NCBI RefSeq assembly: GCF_000244895.1
Contig: NZ_CM001441.1
Coordinates: 1,054,001-1,118,000 of the forward strand
DNA length: 64,000 bases
Origin: Desulfosporosinus youngiae DSM 17734
GTDB lineage: Bacteria > Bacillota > Desulfitobacteriia > Desulfitobacteriales > Desulfitobacteriaceae
Direction of reading: 5' to 3'
Shown here: positions 16,174-25,883 of the stretch, in pieces
Numbering within the stretch: position 1 is the stretch's first letter
How the letters are laid out: each line of letters begins with the position of its first letter
Position numbers and translations under genes: made by a program
Notes under the pieces: model-generated
What the model saw: only the letters and a program-made list of their open reading frames with translations
The model's database searches: none
Told to the model about the DNA's origin: nothing

Positions 16174-17448
16174 ATGCAGGCTTATACAGCGATTATTGTC
16201 TTTATCATTGTTTATGCTTTAATTCTCTCAGAAAAAGTTCATCGAACGATTGCCGCTTTACTTGGAGGTATGTTACTTATTCTTTTAGGAGTGTTAACAC
16301 AAGAAAAAGCAATTGAACATATCGATTGGAATACTCTAGGGCTATTGGCTGGTATGATGATTGTGGTGGGGATTACGCGCCGCACAGGAGTTTTTGAGTA
16401 CTTAGGTTTAAAGGCAGTTCGGTTGGCCAAAGGGGAACCGAGTCGGATCCTGATTTATTTGGCCAGCGTCACGGCCTTACTCTCGGCGTTCCTTGATAAT
16501 GTTACAACAGTTTTACTTATTGTTCCGATCGTTTTTAGCATTAACGAAAAACTCAAACTCAACATTATTCCTTTTTTAATAGCAATGATATTTTCCAGTA
16601 ATGTTGGTGGGACAGCTACTTTGATAGGGGATCCTCCCAATATTATGATTGGAAGCCAAACACATTTAGGATTTATGGATTTCATGATGAACTTAGCACC
16701 CGTGGTCGTCGTCATCCATATTGCAACAATGGCAGTTTTTTATATAATATACCGTAATAAAATGAACATTTCGAATGAGCTTAAAGCAGATCTCATGAAG
16801 ATCGAACCTCTAACGGCAATCAAAGATTCAGCTCTTTTAAGAAAGTGTCTGGTTGTACTCAGTCTCATTCTAATCGGTTTTTTCACACATCAATCCTTAG
16901 ATTTAGAATCTGCGACGATTGCTTTATCAGGTGCCTCTCTCTTGATGTTTATTACTAGGGAAGATCCGGAAGAAGTATTATTGACCATTGAATGGCCTTC
17001 GATTTTCTTCTTTATTGGTCTCTTTATTGTAGTAGGTGGTCTGATTGAGACCGGGATTATTAATAGCATGGCTCAGTGGGCCGTTACGGCTACTGCCGGA
17101 AACTTTACTTTTACAGGGATGCTGATTTTATGGTTTTCTGCTATAGCTTCTGCCTTTGTCGATAATATTCCGTTTGTGGCTACGATGATTCCCCTGATTC
17201 ACCAAATGGGCTCATTAGGAGGACTTTCGCCAACTGACTTAGAACCTCTCTGGTGGTCATTATCGTTGGGAGCCTGTTTAGGGGGCAACGGAACACTCAT
17301 TGGAGCTTCAGCTAATGTTATTGTCGCAGGTATGGCCGAGAAAAATGGAGTCCACATCCGTTTTATTGGGTTTATGAAATTTGCGTTTCCCTTAATGCTG
17401 CTTTCAGTTTTTATTTCGATGATTTATTTGCTCATGTTTTATTTTTAA
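16174..17448 (+). CDS. SLC13/ArsB/NhaD-type ion transporter
   Basis: This 424-residue membrane protein has about 11-12 hydrophobic segments. The two family repeats are visible as LSAFLDNVTTVLLIVPI and ASAFVDNIPFVATMIPL, each followed by a GGTATLIGDPPNI or GGNGTLIGASANV loop. This is the ion transporter superfamily containing NhaD antiporters, ArsB and dicarboxylate carriers. In this setting Na+/H+ exchange or dicarboxylate (glutarate) uptake would both make sense next to a Na+-pumping decarboxylase; sequence alone does not decide. Confidence 0.85.
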   Translation: MQAYTAIIVFIIVYALILSEKVHRTIAALLGGMLLILLGVLTQEKAIEHIDWNTLGLLAGMMIVVGITRRTGVFEYLGLKAVRLAKGEPSRILIYLASVTALLSAFLDNVTTVLLIVPIVFSINEKLKLNIIPFLIAMIFSSNVGGTATLIGDPPNIMIGSQTHLGFMDFMMNLAPVVVVIHIATMAVFYIIYRNKMNISNELKADLMKIEPLTAIKDSALLRKCLVVLSLILIGFFTHQSLDLESATIALSGASLLMFITREDPEEVLLTIEWPSIFFFIGLFIVVGGLIETGIINSMAQWAVTATAGNFTFTGMLILWFSAIASAFVDNIPFVATMIPLIHQMGSLGGLSPTDLEPLWWSLSLGACLGGNGTLIGASANVIVAGMAEKNGVHIRFIGFMKFAFPLMLLSVFISMIYLLMFYF

Positions 17449-17569
17449 CATCGGTTCCTTTTCTGGAGTGTAGGATCAAATCTATCAGGGCATTAGATAG
17501 ATGATCATAGGGATTAGTGCATCTATTTATTTCCGGCAGAATCTGAATATAAACAGAGGAGATGAAAAA

Positions 17570-18412
17570 ATGAACCGAAATACTGAAAATAGCCATTTGC
17601 TTTATCAGAGAGATGGTTTTTTAGCAAGAATCATACTCAATAGACCGGAAAAGTATAATGCCTTTTCCTTGCCAATGATCCAGAAATGGGCTGAAGCACT
17701 ACAGGATGCACAAGAAGATCAAACCATAAGGGTGATTGTGGTGACTGCCAACGGTAAGGCTTTTTCAACGGGTGGTGATGTCGAAGCCATGTCAAAAGGA
17801 ACGGGATTCATCGGCTGTGATGAGGAAGGTGTGACATGGGGTGATAAAGCCATTGATCGCAAACGGGCTTTGACGAACTATATTCATAAAATTGCGTTAA
17901 CATTAGAAATGATGGATAAACCTGTGATTTGTGGTATTAATGGAATGGCAGTAGGAGCGGGCCTTGATATGGCTTTAATGTGCGATATTAGAGTCGCCGC
18001 AGAAGATGCCCGGCTGTCCGCAGGTTATGTGAAAGCAGGTATAGTGCCGGGTGATGGAGGTGCCTTCTATTTGCCGCGTTTGGTAGGAGTTGCTAAGGCT
18101 TTAGAATTCCTATGGACGGGAGATTTTATCTCAGCCCATGAGGCCAAAGAAATGGGTATGGTTAACAAAGTCGTTCCTGCTCTGGAATTAGAACAAGCTA
18201 CCTTAGAGTTGGCTGGGAAAATTGCCGACTCCCCTCCAGTATGCGTTCAAATGATTAAGCGAGCAGTGTATTCTGCTCAACGAACGAACGACTTGCGGAC
18301 GGCATTAGATCTAATTTCTTCACAAATGGCGATTGTTTCCGAAATGTCCGACCATAAAGAAGGATTAGCTGCGCTCAAAGAGAAGCGCAAACCGATTTTT
18401 ACGGGTAATTAA
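17570..18412 (+). CDS. Crotonase-family enoyl-CoA hydratase/isomerase-like enzyme
   Basis: This 280-residue protein has the crotonase fold signatures FSTGGDVEAM (oxyanion hole) and NGMAVGAGLDMALMCDIRVA. At the two classical hydratase glutamates it has Asp133 and Tyr153, and an extra Asp162 in PGDGG. That pattern is closer to dienoyl-CoA isomerase/hydratase-type members than to standard crotonase. The start ATG 17570 follows GAGGAG; an upstream in-frame ATG at 17501 lacks a ribosome site. It could act on a conjugated dienoyl-CoA, or still hydrate crotonyl-CoA; no other hydratase is in the window. Confidence 0.85.
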   Translation: MNRNTENSHLLYQRDGFLARIILNRPEKYNAFSLPMIQKWAEALQDAQEDQTIRVIVVTANGKAFSTGGDVEAMSKGTGFIGCDEEGVTWGDKAIDRKRALTNYIHKIALTLEMMDKPVICGINGMAVGAGLDMALMCDIRVAAEDARLSAGYVKAGIVPGDGGAFYLPRLVGVAKALEFLWTGDFISAHEAKEMGMVNKVVPALELEQATLELAGKIADSPPVCVQMIKRAVYSAQRTNDLRTALDLISSQMAIVSEMSDHKEGLAALKEKRKPIFTGN

Positions 18413-18640
18413 ATAATAATTTCATTATGAATTCCATACTCCTTTTTCTCAAACCAGATGAGGGTTAACTATTAGTTTCTGGATTATCGGAAAGAAATGC
18501 AATAGGAAGAATTATCCTGTATTTGATTTATTAATCATGAGAAAACGTTAAGGACCCTTGAAATAGCAGTTAAAGTAAAGCACGTTGGCGTGAAATCAGG
18601 AACATTAAGACAACAATAGAATGTCATAATAATCCATGTT

Positions 18641-18673
18641 TGAGACACCCATTTTTTGAAAATGGGTGTCTCA
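18641..18673. terminator. Perfect hairpin after the crotonase-family gene
   Basis: TGAGACACCCATTTT (18641-18655) pairs with AAAATGGGTGTCTCA (18659-18673). It lies 230 bp after the stop codon. The remainder of 18413-19106 holds an inverted repeat GTTCCTT (18703-18709)/AAGGAAC (18725-18731) with a 15-bp spacer, and otherwise nothing I can assign. Confidence 0.6.
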
Positions 18674-19106
18674 CGTATTGTCTATGCTAAAGCTTAACGT
18701 TTGTTCCTTACCAGATGTTTTAGCAAGGAACGAATACGTCACAAAGGTTATTCAGATAGTTCGTTGTATATTCTCAAAACTACATATTTAATTGTCAATC
18801 GTACACCTTTGGAAATTAAAATTTCCTATTGCGCAGGTGCATATATTATTGAAATATTCAGACTAGTGGGATAATGTGATTCATAATAATTAGTAATTAA
18901 TTATGCGCAGTCGCAAGAGATTGAGAAGACCTTCGTGAGTTAATTATGCAAATAAGCATAATTGCTTATAAAGTTTTTAAGGTGTTGGATATAGTCAGTT
19001 AATTGAGATGAGGTGATATATGTAGACCAGCTAATTTTCCTATTATGCTCACAAGGAGGCCATGAAGGTTGAGCAAACTACATGGACGATTGGGAGGGGG
19101 ACACAA

Positions 19107-20264
19107 ATGGATTTTGGATTAACCGAAGAACAAAGAATGGTTCAAGAGATGGCTCGTGATTTCGCTGAAAAGGAAATTGCTCCCTTTGTTGAAGAAGATG
19201 AGGAAAATCATTACTATCGCAGAGAGATCTTATCAAAGATGGGCGAGTTGGGACTATTAGGGTGGAGTATCCCAGAAGAGTATGGTGGAAATGGCATGGG
19301 TTGGATGGAAGCCGTTGTAGCTTTATACGAAATAGCAAAGGTTCATACTTCCTGGAGGCTAAGTATCAGCGGCAATGTTTGGGGACCGGCGATGACGATT
19401 AATGAATGGGGGACTAAGGAACAAAAACAAACCTATATACCACGGTTAGTAAGCGGCGACGCTGTAGGCAGTTTTGCAATGACTGAAGCCAATACCGGCT
19501 CTGACGTAGCTAGTATGAAAACCTTTGCCGAAGACAAGGGCGATTACTGGTTAATGAACGGTTCTAAAATATGGATATCAGGAGGTCACACCAGCGATAT
19601 AGGACTTGTTTATGCGGCAACGGAAAAAGGCGGAGGAACTAAAGGAATCTCTTGTTTTATCATTGATTACAATAATACTTCGGGTATTACAAGAATTCCA
19701 ATTCTCAAGAAAGTGGGCATGTGGCCTGCTCCGACTTCCGAACTAGTGTTTGAAAACGCAGTGATTCCAAAAGAAAATCTCTTAGGTCCACTTAATAAAG
19801 GTTTTCAGATTTGTATGTGGATGTTGAATAATACTCGTATGGGCTGCGCTGCAGGTTCGGCGGCACTTTCTGCGGCCTGTTTGGAGGGAGTGGTTCAATA
19901 TGCCAATGAGCGCACCCAATTTGGTAAACAAATTGGAAGATATCAAATGATTCAGCAGCAGATTGCGGAAATGAAATTAGGGGATGAAGCGGCTAAATGT
20001 CTTGTGTATTGGGCCGCTTGGCTCAAAGAAAACAAATTGCCAAGCCAACAAGCAACATCGATCGCAAAACTATTCGGATGTAATGTAGCAGTTCATGCAG
20101 CAAACATGGCCATGAAAATCTATGGTTCCTATGGTTATTCTACTGAATATCCTTGCGGGAGATGGCTTCGTGACGCGAAGCAGTTTGAAACCCTTGAAGG
20201 AACATCCAATATTCACATGCAGATAATTTCTAAAATCGAACTTGGCTACCAGCCAAACAGGTAG
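19107..20264 (+). CDS. Acyl-CoA dehydrogenase (paralogue 2)
   Basis: This 385-residue protein is colinear with, and very similar throughout to, the one at 7184-8341. It keeps the FAD stretch SFAMTEANTGSDVASM and the catalytic Glu in FETLEGTSNIH. ATG 19107 follows GGGAGGGGG and matches the paralogue's N-terminus; a start at 19062 would add an unrelated 15-residue extension. Unlike paralogue 1 it has no recognisable -24/-12 promoter, so it is probably regulated differently. The CBS/PAS/AAA+ regulator gene follows about 100 bp later. Confidence 0.93.
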   Translation: MDFGLTEEQRMVQEMARDFAEKEIAPFVEEDEENHYYRREILSKMGELGLLGWSIPEEYGGNGMGWMEAVVALYEIAKVHTSWRLSISGNVWGPAMTINEWGTKEQKQTYIPRLVSGDAVGSFAMTEANTGSDVASMKTFAEDKGDYWLMNGSKIWISGGHTSDIGLVYAATEKGGGTKGISCFIIDYNNTSGITRIPILKKVGMWPAPTSELVFENAVIPKENLLGPLNKGFQICMWMLNNTRMGCAAGSAALSAACLEGVVQYANERTQFGKQIGRYQMIQQQIAEMKLGDEAAKCLVYWAAWLKENKLPSQQATSIAKLFGCNVAVHAANMAMKIYGSYGYSTEYPCGRWLRDAKQFETLEGTSNIHMQIISKIELGYQPNR

Positions 20265-20361
20265 TCGTTATGACGAACTGCATATTAGATATGTTGAGTG
20301 TCTCGGAATCATTTAGTAAAAGGGATTAGTGATATCAAGTTTTTATCGGGAGGAAAATAAT

Positions 20362-22473
20362 TTGCTGCGTGTCGGCCAAGTAATGTCACGGCTTTCTGCA
20401 TGTCTTTATAGTTATCATACTATTGGGGATGCATTAACCTTAATACGGGATAAAAAGGTGACTGGATTACCGCTGCTCAACGATAAGGGTCGTTTGTTGG
20501 GTATGGTCACCAAAGAGCAGATTTTTGAAAAGGGTCTTGAAAAGTTCAAAGCGGAGAATAAGGCAGTTGATTATTTAACAACAAGCTTCCTTCCTCTAAA
20601 GGAAGATGCCTTGTTGGAAGATGTTAAGGATTTGCCGTTTGATATTTACCCGGTGTTGAATAACCAAGAGGAAATTACCGGAGTGGTGAATAAATACTCG
20701 TTGGTTCAGGCTTATCTTCAACAGGTTCAATTACGCAGTCAAGAACTTGAGGCGGTGTTTGACTCAGCGCACAATGGAATTTTGGCTATTAATAAACAAG
20801 GAATTATAACATCCATTAACCCAGCGGCCGAAAGGCCAACCCGTTCGAACAAAAAGGAAGCGGTTGGGCGGTTTTTAAACGATATTATTATCCCAACAGG
20901 TCTCCTAGATGTTGTTCGAAGTGGAATACCTGAATTTGGGGCTAAATTCCAAGTGGGTCGCAGATTGTATATTTCTAATCGTACCCCGATTGTTAAAGAC
21001 GGGGAAGTGGTAGGAGCGGTCGGAGTTTTCCAAGATGTTTCCGAGATAGAAAAAGTACTGCAGGAACTGAGAAGCGTTAAGCAGCTTAACGAAGAACTCC
21101 AGACGATTATTGCTTCTTCCTATGATGGGTTAATCATATGTGATCGACAGGGTGAAATTCTGCGCTGCAACCCTGCGGTGGGAAGAATATTAGAAGTCTC
21201 TTGGGCTGATCTGGTGGGGAGACCGTTTAAAGACCTCGTGGATAGAGGTGTCTTTCAAAATAATATTATCCATCTCGTTAAAAAACAGGCGGGGCTTGTA
21301 AGTCTTTTGGAAAGACCATTTGCAAAGCATACTCTGGTTATTACAGGAAATCCAGTCTATGGTGATGAAGGGGAAATTGTAAAGATTGTCATTAACATAA
21401 GAGATATGAGTGAGCTGTTATTTTTGCGGGAAGCCCTTGAGGAAAGCAGACAACTCTCTGAAAAATACCAGTCGCTAATCGCTCAGATGAGGAATAATCA
21501 CGAAAACGGTAACGAGTTGAGGTCCTGTTCCGTTATCATGAACAATGTCATGGACCTAGCCACTAGGGTAAGTCAAGTAGATTCACCCGTCGTATTAATA
21601 GGGGAGCAAGGAGTGGGCAAGGAAGACATTGCTAAACTAATTCATTTTAACAGCAAACGTTCCAAAGGTCCCTTTTTCAAACTGAATTGCGGATCCCTTC
21701 CGAATCATTTATTAGAGATTGAGTTATTTGGCCAAGGAATCTCTGCGGATAATGGAAATACGGGAAAAGCCGGGGTCTTCCAGCTGGCAGAAAAAGGATG
21801 TGTTTATCTTGAAGAGGTTGATAAAATGCCTCTAAATCTACAAAGCCGTCTGCTTAGGATACTTCAGGATAAGACAATACGAATTCCGGGTGAAAGGGAA
21901 ATTGTTTCCGTAGATGTAAGAATAATTGCCAGTACAATTAGACCTTTGAAGGATTTAGTGGAAAAGTGTCTTTTCCGAGCAGACCTCTATTTTAGTCTTA
22001 ATGTAGTTCCTATCAAAGTTCCAGTCCTGCGGGAGCGCAAAGAAGATCTTATTCCCCTTGTTCATTTCTATCTGGAGAAGAACAATAAGCGCCATGGATT
22101 GGAAAAGGTTTTTTCTCCGAAAGCATTTCAACTATTTTTAAACTATCCTTGGCCAGGCAATATCCGAGAGATGGCAAACCTCATAGAACGTCTGGTAGTT
22201 ACTTCTAACCAAAAGATTATTTCTGCAAGAGAAGTTGACCTCGTCCTTTATCAAAAGGAACAAAGCCCGCTTAGTTCGGTCACAGTAGCCGGAGTAATTC
22301 CCCTTAGGAAAGCGATCGATGAACTGGAAGAAAAGCTAATTAGGTTAGCAATGAAACAGTATGGAACAACTGTCAGAGCTGCAGAGGCTCTAGAGGTTAA
22401 TCAGTCCACAGTAGTGCGGAAGTTAAAGAAGTTAAAAACTATGCGGGAGGATGACGCACTGTCAGATATCTAA
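20362..22473 (+). CDS. CBS/PAS/AAA+ regulator of the sigma-54 activator family lacking the GAFTGA loop
   Basis: This roughly 703-residue protein has a CBS pair, two PAS domains, an AAA+ domain and a C-terminal HTH (VRAAEALEVNQSTVVRKL). Walker A GEQGVGKED is kept, but the sigma-54-binding GAFTGA loop is replaced by ISADNGNTGKAG, and Walker B reads VYLEEVD instead of the usual LDE. It may therefore act without sigma-54, as TyrR does, or as a repressor. TTG 20362 with GGGAGGA upstream is the preferred start; GTG 20329 is the alternative. It lies between acyl-CoA dehydrogenase 2 and the TRAP transporter, its likely targets. Confidence 0.87.
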   Translation: MLRVGQVMSRLSACLYSYHTIGDALTLIRDKKVTGLPLLNDKGRLLGMVTKEQIFEKGLEKFKAENKAVDYLTTSFLPLKEDALLEDVKDLPFDIYPVLNNQEEITGVVNKYSLVQAYLQQVQLRSQELEAVFDSAHNGILAINKQGIITSINPAAERPTRSNKKEAVGRFLNDIIIPTGLLDVVRSGIPEFGAKFQVGRRLYISNRTPIVKDGEVVGAVGVFQDVSEIEKVLQELRSVKQLNEELQTIIASSYDGLIICDRQGEILRCNPAVGRILEVSWADLVGRPFKDLVDRGVFQNNIIHLVKKQAGLVSLLERPFAKHTLVITGNPVYGDEGEIVKIVINIRDMSELLFLREALEESRQLSEKYQSLIAQMRNNHENGNELRSCSVIMNNVMDLATRVSQVDSPVVLIGEQGVGKEDIAKLIHFNSKRSKGPFFKLNCGSLPNHLLEIELFGQGISADNGNTGKAGVFQLAEKGCVYLEEVDKMPLNLQSRLLRILQDKTIRIPGEREIVSVDVRIIASTIRPLKDLVEKCLFRADLYFSLNVVPIKVPVLRERKEDLIPLVHFYLEKNNKRHGLEKVFSPKAFQLFLNYPWPGNIREMANLIERLVVTSNQKIISAREVDLVLYQKEQSPLSSVTVAGVIPLRKAIDELEEKLIRLAMKQYGTTVRAAEALEVNQSTVVRKLKKLKTMREDDALSDI

Positions 22474-22741
22474 AATCAAAGTAGGCGCTATCGGAAAAGA
22501 TGTGATAATGATTGAGAAAAGGGAAAATTTTTTGAGCTAAATTATATGAAAATTCAAAACATTATAATATCAGATGATTTATTCTTTGTTGTTCAATATT
22601 TAAACGCCTATTTAACATAAAATCAGCTTCAATACTCCATGTTTATAAAGATTATAAACAAGAAGGGGGTGCGTAAGGACGCAAAATGGACAATAAAGTT
22701 TGTTTTAATCCCAGTTAAAATTTTAGAGGAGGGAAAATTCA

Positions 22742-23743
22742 ATGCGTAAAATTCTATGTTTAATAATGGTTATTGCTATAACTCTTGCAATGTCTGGGTG
22801 TGGAAGTCAAGGTGCCCAGGCTCCGGGTCAGGATACTGGAAAAGTTGAAAAAGTGAATATTGCCACGGGTACAACTTCTGGAGCTTATTATCCTATTGGA
22901 AATGCCATGGCTAAAATATGGACGGACAAGGTTCCCGGGATTAAAGCTTCGGCCCAGTCAACCGAGGCAAGTGCAGCGAACATGAACTTTTTGCAGCAAA
23001 AGGAAGTTGATGTAGCGTTCACAATGGCCAATGTTGCAGTATACGCTTATGAGGGTCAGGATACGTTTACAGGACGGCCTAACAAAGACCTGCGTGGTAT
23101 GACGTTTCTATACCCTAATGTGACGCAGATTGTAGTGCGTAAGGATTCCGGAATCAACTCGATTAAAGATCTTCAAGGAAAGAGATTTGCCCCAGGTGCC
23201 ACTGGGAGCGGAACAGTTACAAATTCCAAGGAAGTCCTGGATAGCTACGGCCTAAATTTCTGGGATAAGGATAACAGTAATGTTAAAGCTGACTATGTTG
23301 GATTTACTGAGGCAAGTGAACTATTGAAAAATAAGCAGGCGGATGCCGCGAATTTTTCAGGCGCAATGCCTTTAGCTGCGATCATGGATGTCTCCAACTC
23401 TATTGATATCAAGCTGATTTCTCTTGAACCGGAAATGATTAAGGCGATCATTGACAAATATCCTTTCTATTACGAATATGTCATTCCTAAAGGCACCTAC
23501 AAGGGGCAGGAGGAAGATGTGCACACTGTAGCATTAGCCAATCTATTAGTTACACGGGCTGATCTCAGCGAAGATCTCATCTATAAACTTACAAAAGGTA
23601 TTTATGAAAATTTACCTGATCTGTTAACAGCCCACGCGATCACCAGCAACATCAAGAAAGAAGATTCTAGTAAAGGAATGGGTCCTTTGCCGTTGCACCC
23701 AGGCTCGATTAAGTACTTCAAGGAAATTGGCGTGATGAAGTAA
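22742..23743 (+). CDS. TAXI-family TRAP transporter solute-binding lipoprotein
   Basis: This 333-residue protein has a lipoprotein signal peptide (hydrophobic core, then AMSGC with Cys20 as the lipid site). The mature part begins VNIATGTTSGAYYPIGNAMAKIW, the TAXI-TRAP hallmark (shown in part), and contains GATGSGT and FSGAMPLAAI. It captures a carboxylate-type substrate outside the membrane for the permease that follows at 17 bp. GGAGGG ribosome site. The 270-bp gap upstream holds no recognisable promoter or gene. Confidence 0.92.
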   Translation: MRKILCLIMVIAITLAMSGCGSQGAQAPGQDTGKVEKVNIATGTTSGAYYPIGNAMAKIWTDKVPGIKASAQSTEASAANMNFLQQKEVDVAFTMANVAVYAYEGQDTFTGRPNKDLRGMTFLYPNVTQIVVRKDSGINSIKDLQGKRFAPGATGSGTVTNSKEVLDSYGLNFWDKDNSNVKADYVGFTEASELLKNKQADAANFSGAMPLAAIMDVSNSIDIKLISLEPEMIKAIIDKYPFYYEYVIPKGTYKGQEEDVHTVALANLLVTRADLSEDLIYKLTKGIYENLPDLLTAHAITSNIKKEDSSKGMGPLPLHPGSIKYFKEIGVMK

Positions 23744-23759
23744 AAGGGGGTCAAGCTGC

Positions 23760-25754
23760 ATGAGTAACTTACAGGGAAAGAGTGGCGAGCAACAGATCGC
23801 TCCATTGTCAGCAGATGAAATTGCTTCAGAAGAAGTTGTACAGGAACTTTTGGAGAAATACGATAAAGAATCACAGATTCGAAAGTTTAAGCCAAAATCA
23901 AAACTCGCATTGCTAGTCTCTGCTATAGCTATTTCATTTTCTCTTTTTCATCTGTGGGTAGCAGGTTTTGGGGCGATTGAGGCCATTAAGTTACGATCCA
24001 TTCATTTGACCTTTGTCATGGTGCTGATTTTCCTGCTTTATCCAATCCGCAAGAAAGGGATGAAAGGCAAACCGGGAGTTTTAGACTGGGCTATGATTGC
24101 TCTTAGTCTAGTAGCTGGTCTCTATATGGTATTTGCCAACGAGCAATTAGCAATGCGTGGAGGTCTGCCAATTACTCGGGATTATATCATGGGCGCGTTA
24201 GGTATCTTTGTCGTTTTCGAAGCGGGACGTCGCTGTCTTGGAAAAGAGTTGCCGATCCTTGGCATAATATTTCTCCTTTATGCCTATTTCGGACAATACA
24301 TTCCAGGCTCCTTTGGACACAGCGGCTTCAGCCTGAAACGTATTATTGCCCACATGTACGTAGGTTCTGAAGGAATCTTTGGTGTAGCACTCGGTGTTTC
24401 GGCCACGTTTATTTTCCTATTTATACTTTTTGGTGCTTTCCTGGGAGAAACGGGGATGGCTAAATTGATTAATGATTCGTCAATGGCGTTAGCCGGAACC
24501 TCACCGGGTGGACCGGCGAAGGTCGCTGTAGTTGCCAGTGGGATTATGGGAACCATCAGTGGCAGTGCGGTTGCTAACGTAGCGACAACAGGTGCATTTA
24601 CCATTCCTTTGATGAAAAGCATAGGCTATAGACCCCATTTTGCCGCGGCAGTGGAAGCGGTTGCTTCCACTGGGGGGCAGTTCATGCCCCCGATCATGGG
24701 TGCAGCCGCATTTATCATGGCGGAGTTTTTGAATATTCCCTACAAAGATATTATGATTGCTGCTCTGATACCGGCTTTTCTTTACTACTTAGCTGTGTTT
24801 TCGATGGTTCATTTAGAAGCGATTAAGACTGGCTTGGTTGGCGTGTCCCGTGATAAGTTACCTATTATGAAACTGGTCATCAAGGAGCGGGGACATCTTA
24901 TATTGCCGCTTATAGCCATTGTTTATCTGCTTGTTCAAGGTGTTACTCCAACGTTTGCAGCTTTCTATGGGATTCTGGTCGCGATAGGGGCTAGTTTCTT
25001 GCGCAAATCAACTCGGATGAGTTGGCGCGGCTTTTTAATGGCTTTGGAAATGGGGGCTAAAGGCAGTATTAGTGTAGCTATTGCTACGGCGGTAGTAGGC
25101 TTTATCGTAGGAGTTTCCTCTCTGACTAGCCTTGGCATAACGCTTGGAGACAATATGCTGGCCTTTGCTCACGGCAACCTATTTGCAACCTTGGTACTGA
25201 CGATGATTACAGCCATAATTCTAGGCATGGGGATGCCTACCACAGCGGTCTATATCGTGGGCGCAACCATTGCAGCGCCTGCTCTTCTTAAACTGGGGGT
25301 TGCTCCTTTGGCCGCTCATCTGTTCGTATTCTACTTCGGCAATATCTCTAATGTGACCCCGCCGGTGGCCTTAGCAGCCTTCACAGGAGCTGGGATTGCT
25401 GGTGCAAGTCCAAGTAAAGTAGGGTGGGCCGCGGCCCGTTTAGCGGCAGCTGGGTTTCTGATCCCCTATATTTGGATCTATTCACCGGCTTTAATCGCAC
25501 AGGGGAGTATGGGGCAAATTCTAGGGGCGCTCTTAACTGCCACAGTAGGAGTTATTGCATTAGCCTGTGCAGTTCAGGGGTATATGCTGAAAACGACAAA
25601 TATTATCCAGAGAGGCCTATTGTTCGTGGCTGCTTTTGGCTTGATTAAGCCAGGATTAATTACAGATACAGTTGGTATTTCAATATTAATCATTGTGTTC
25701 CTCTGGCAACGATTCCAACGTAATTCAGTAAAGACTGAGAGTGTTAACGTTTAG
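23760..25754 (+). CDS. TRAP transporter fused permease (DctQM, TAXI type)
   Basis: This 664-residue polytopic protein combines the 4-TM small (DctQ-like) and 12-TM large (DctM-like) permease parts, as in TAXI systems. The conserved segment GTISGSAVANVATTGAFTIP and the matching region GMGMPTTAVYIVGATIAAPAL (quoted in part) identify the DctM domain. It imports the ligand of the upstream binding protein using a Na+ or H+ gradient, and a Na+ gradient would be provided by glutaconyl-CoA decarboxylase. Substrate unknown. Confidence 0.92.
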   Translation: MSNLQGKSGEQQIAPLSADEIASEEVVQELLEKYDKESQIRKFKPKSKLALLVSAIAISFSLFHLWVAGFGAIEAIKLRSIHLTFVMVLIFLLYPIRKKGMKGKPGVLDWAMIALSLVAGLYMVFANEQLAMRGGLPITRDYIMGALGIFVVFEAGRRCLGKELPILGIIFLLYAYFGQYIPGSFGHSGFSLKRIIAHMYVGSEGIFGVALGVSATFIFLFILFGAFLGETGMAKLINDSSMALAGTSPGGPAKVAVVASGIMGTISGSAVANVATTGAFTIPLMKSIGYRPHFAAAVEAVASTGGQFMPPIMGAAAFIMAEFLNIPYKDIMIAALIPAFLYYLAVFSMVHLEAIKTGLVGVSRDKLPIMKLVIKERGHLILPLIAIVYLLVQGVTPTFAAFYGILVAIGASFLRKSTRMSWRGFLMALEMGAKGSISVAIATAVVGFIVGVSSLTSLGITLGDNMLAFAHGNLFATLVLTMITAIILGMGMPTTAVYIVGATIAAPALLKLGVAPLAAHLFVFYFGNISNVTPPVALAAFTGAGIAGASPSKVGWAAARLAAAGFLIPYIWIYSPALIAQGSMGQILGALLTATVGVIALACAVQGYMLKTTNIIQRGLLFVAAFGLIKPGLITDTVGISILIIVFLWQRFQRNSVKTESVNV

Positions 25755-25883
25755 TGTTTATTAAACTCAAGCTTGAAGACGGAATTTATTAAGGTTATCT
25801 AACAGTCCGGACTTAATGGCCTGTCGGAACACTGGTGGGCTATTAAGTCAACTAGAGATTTAACGTTGGAAAGGAGTACAGGA

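Noticed and set aside
18732-19106. Sigma-54 promoter before acyl-CoA dehydrogenase 2
   Set aside because: I checked all GG dinucleotides for GC at the right distance and found none.
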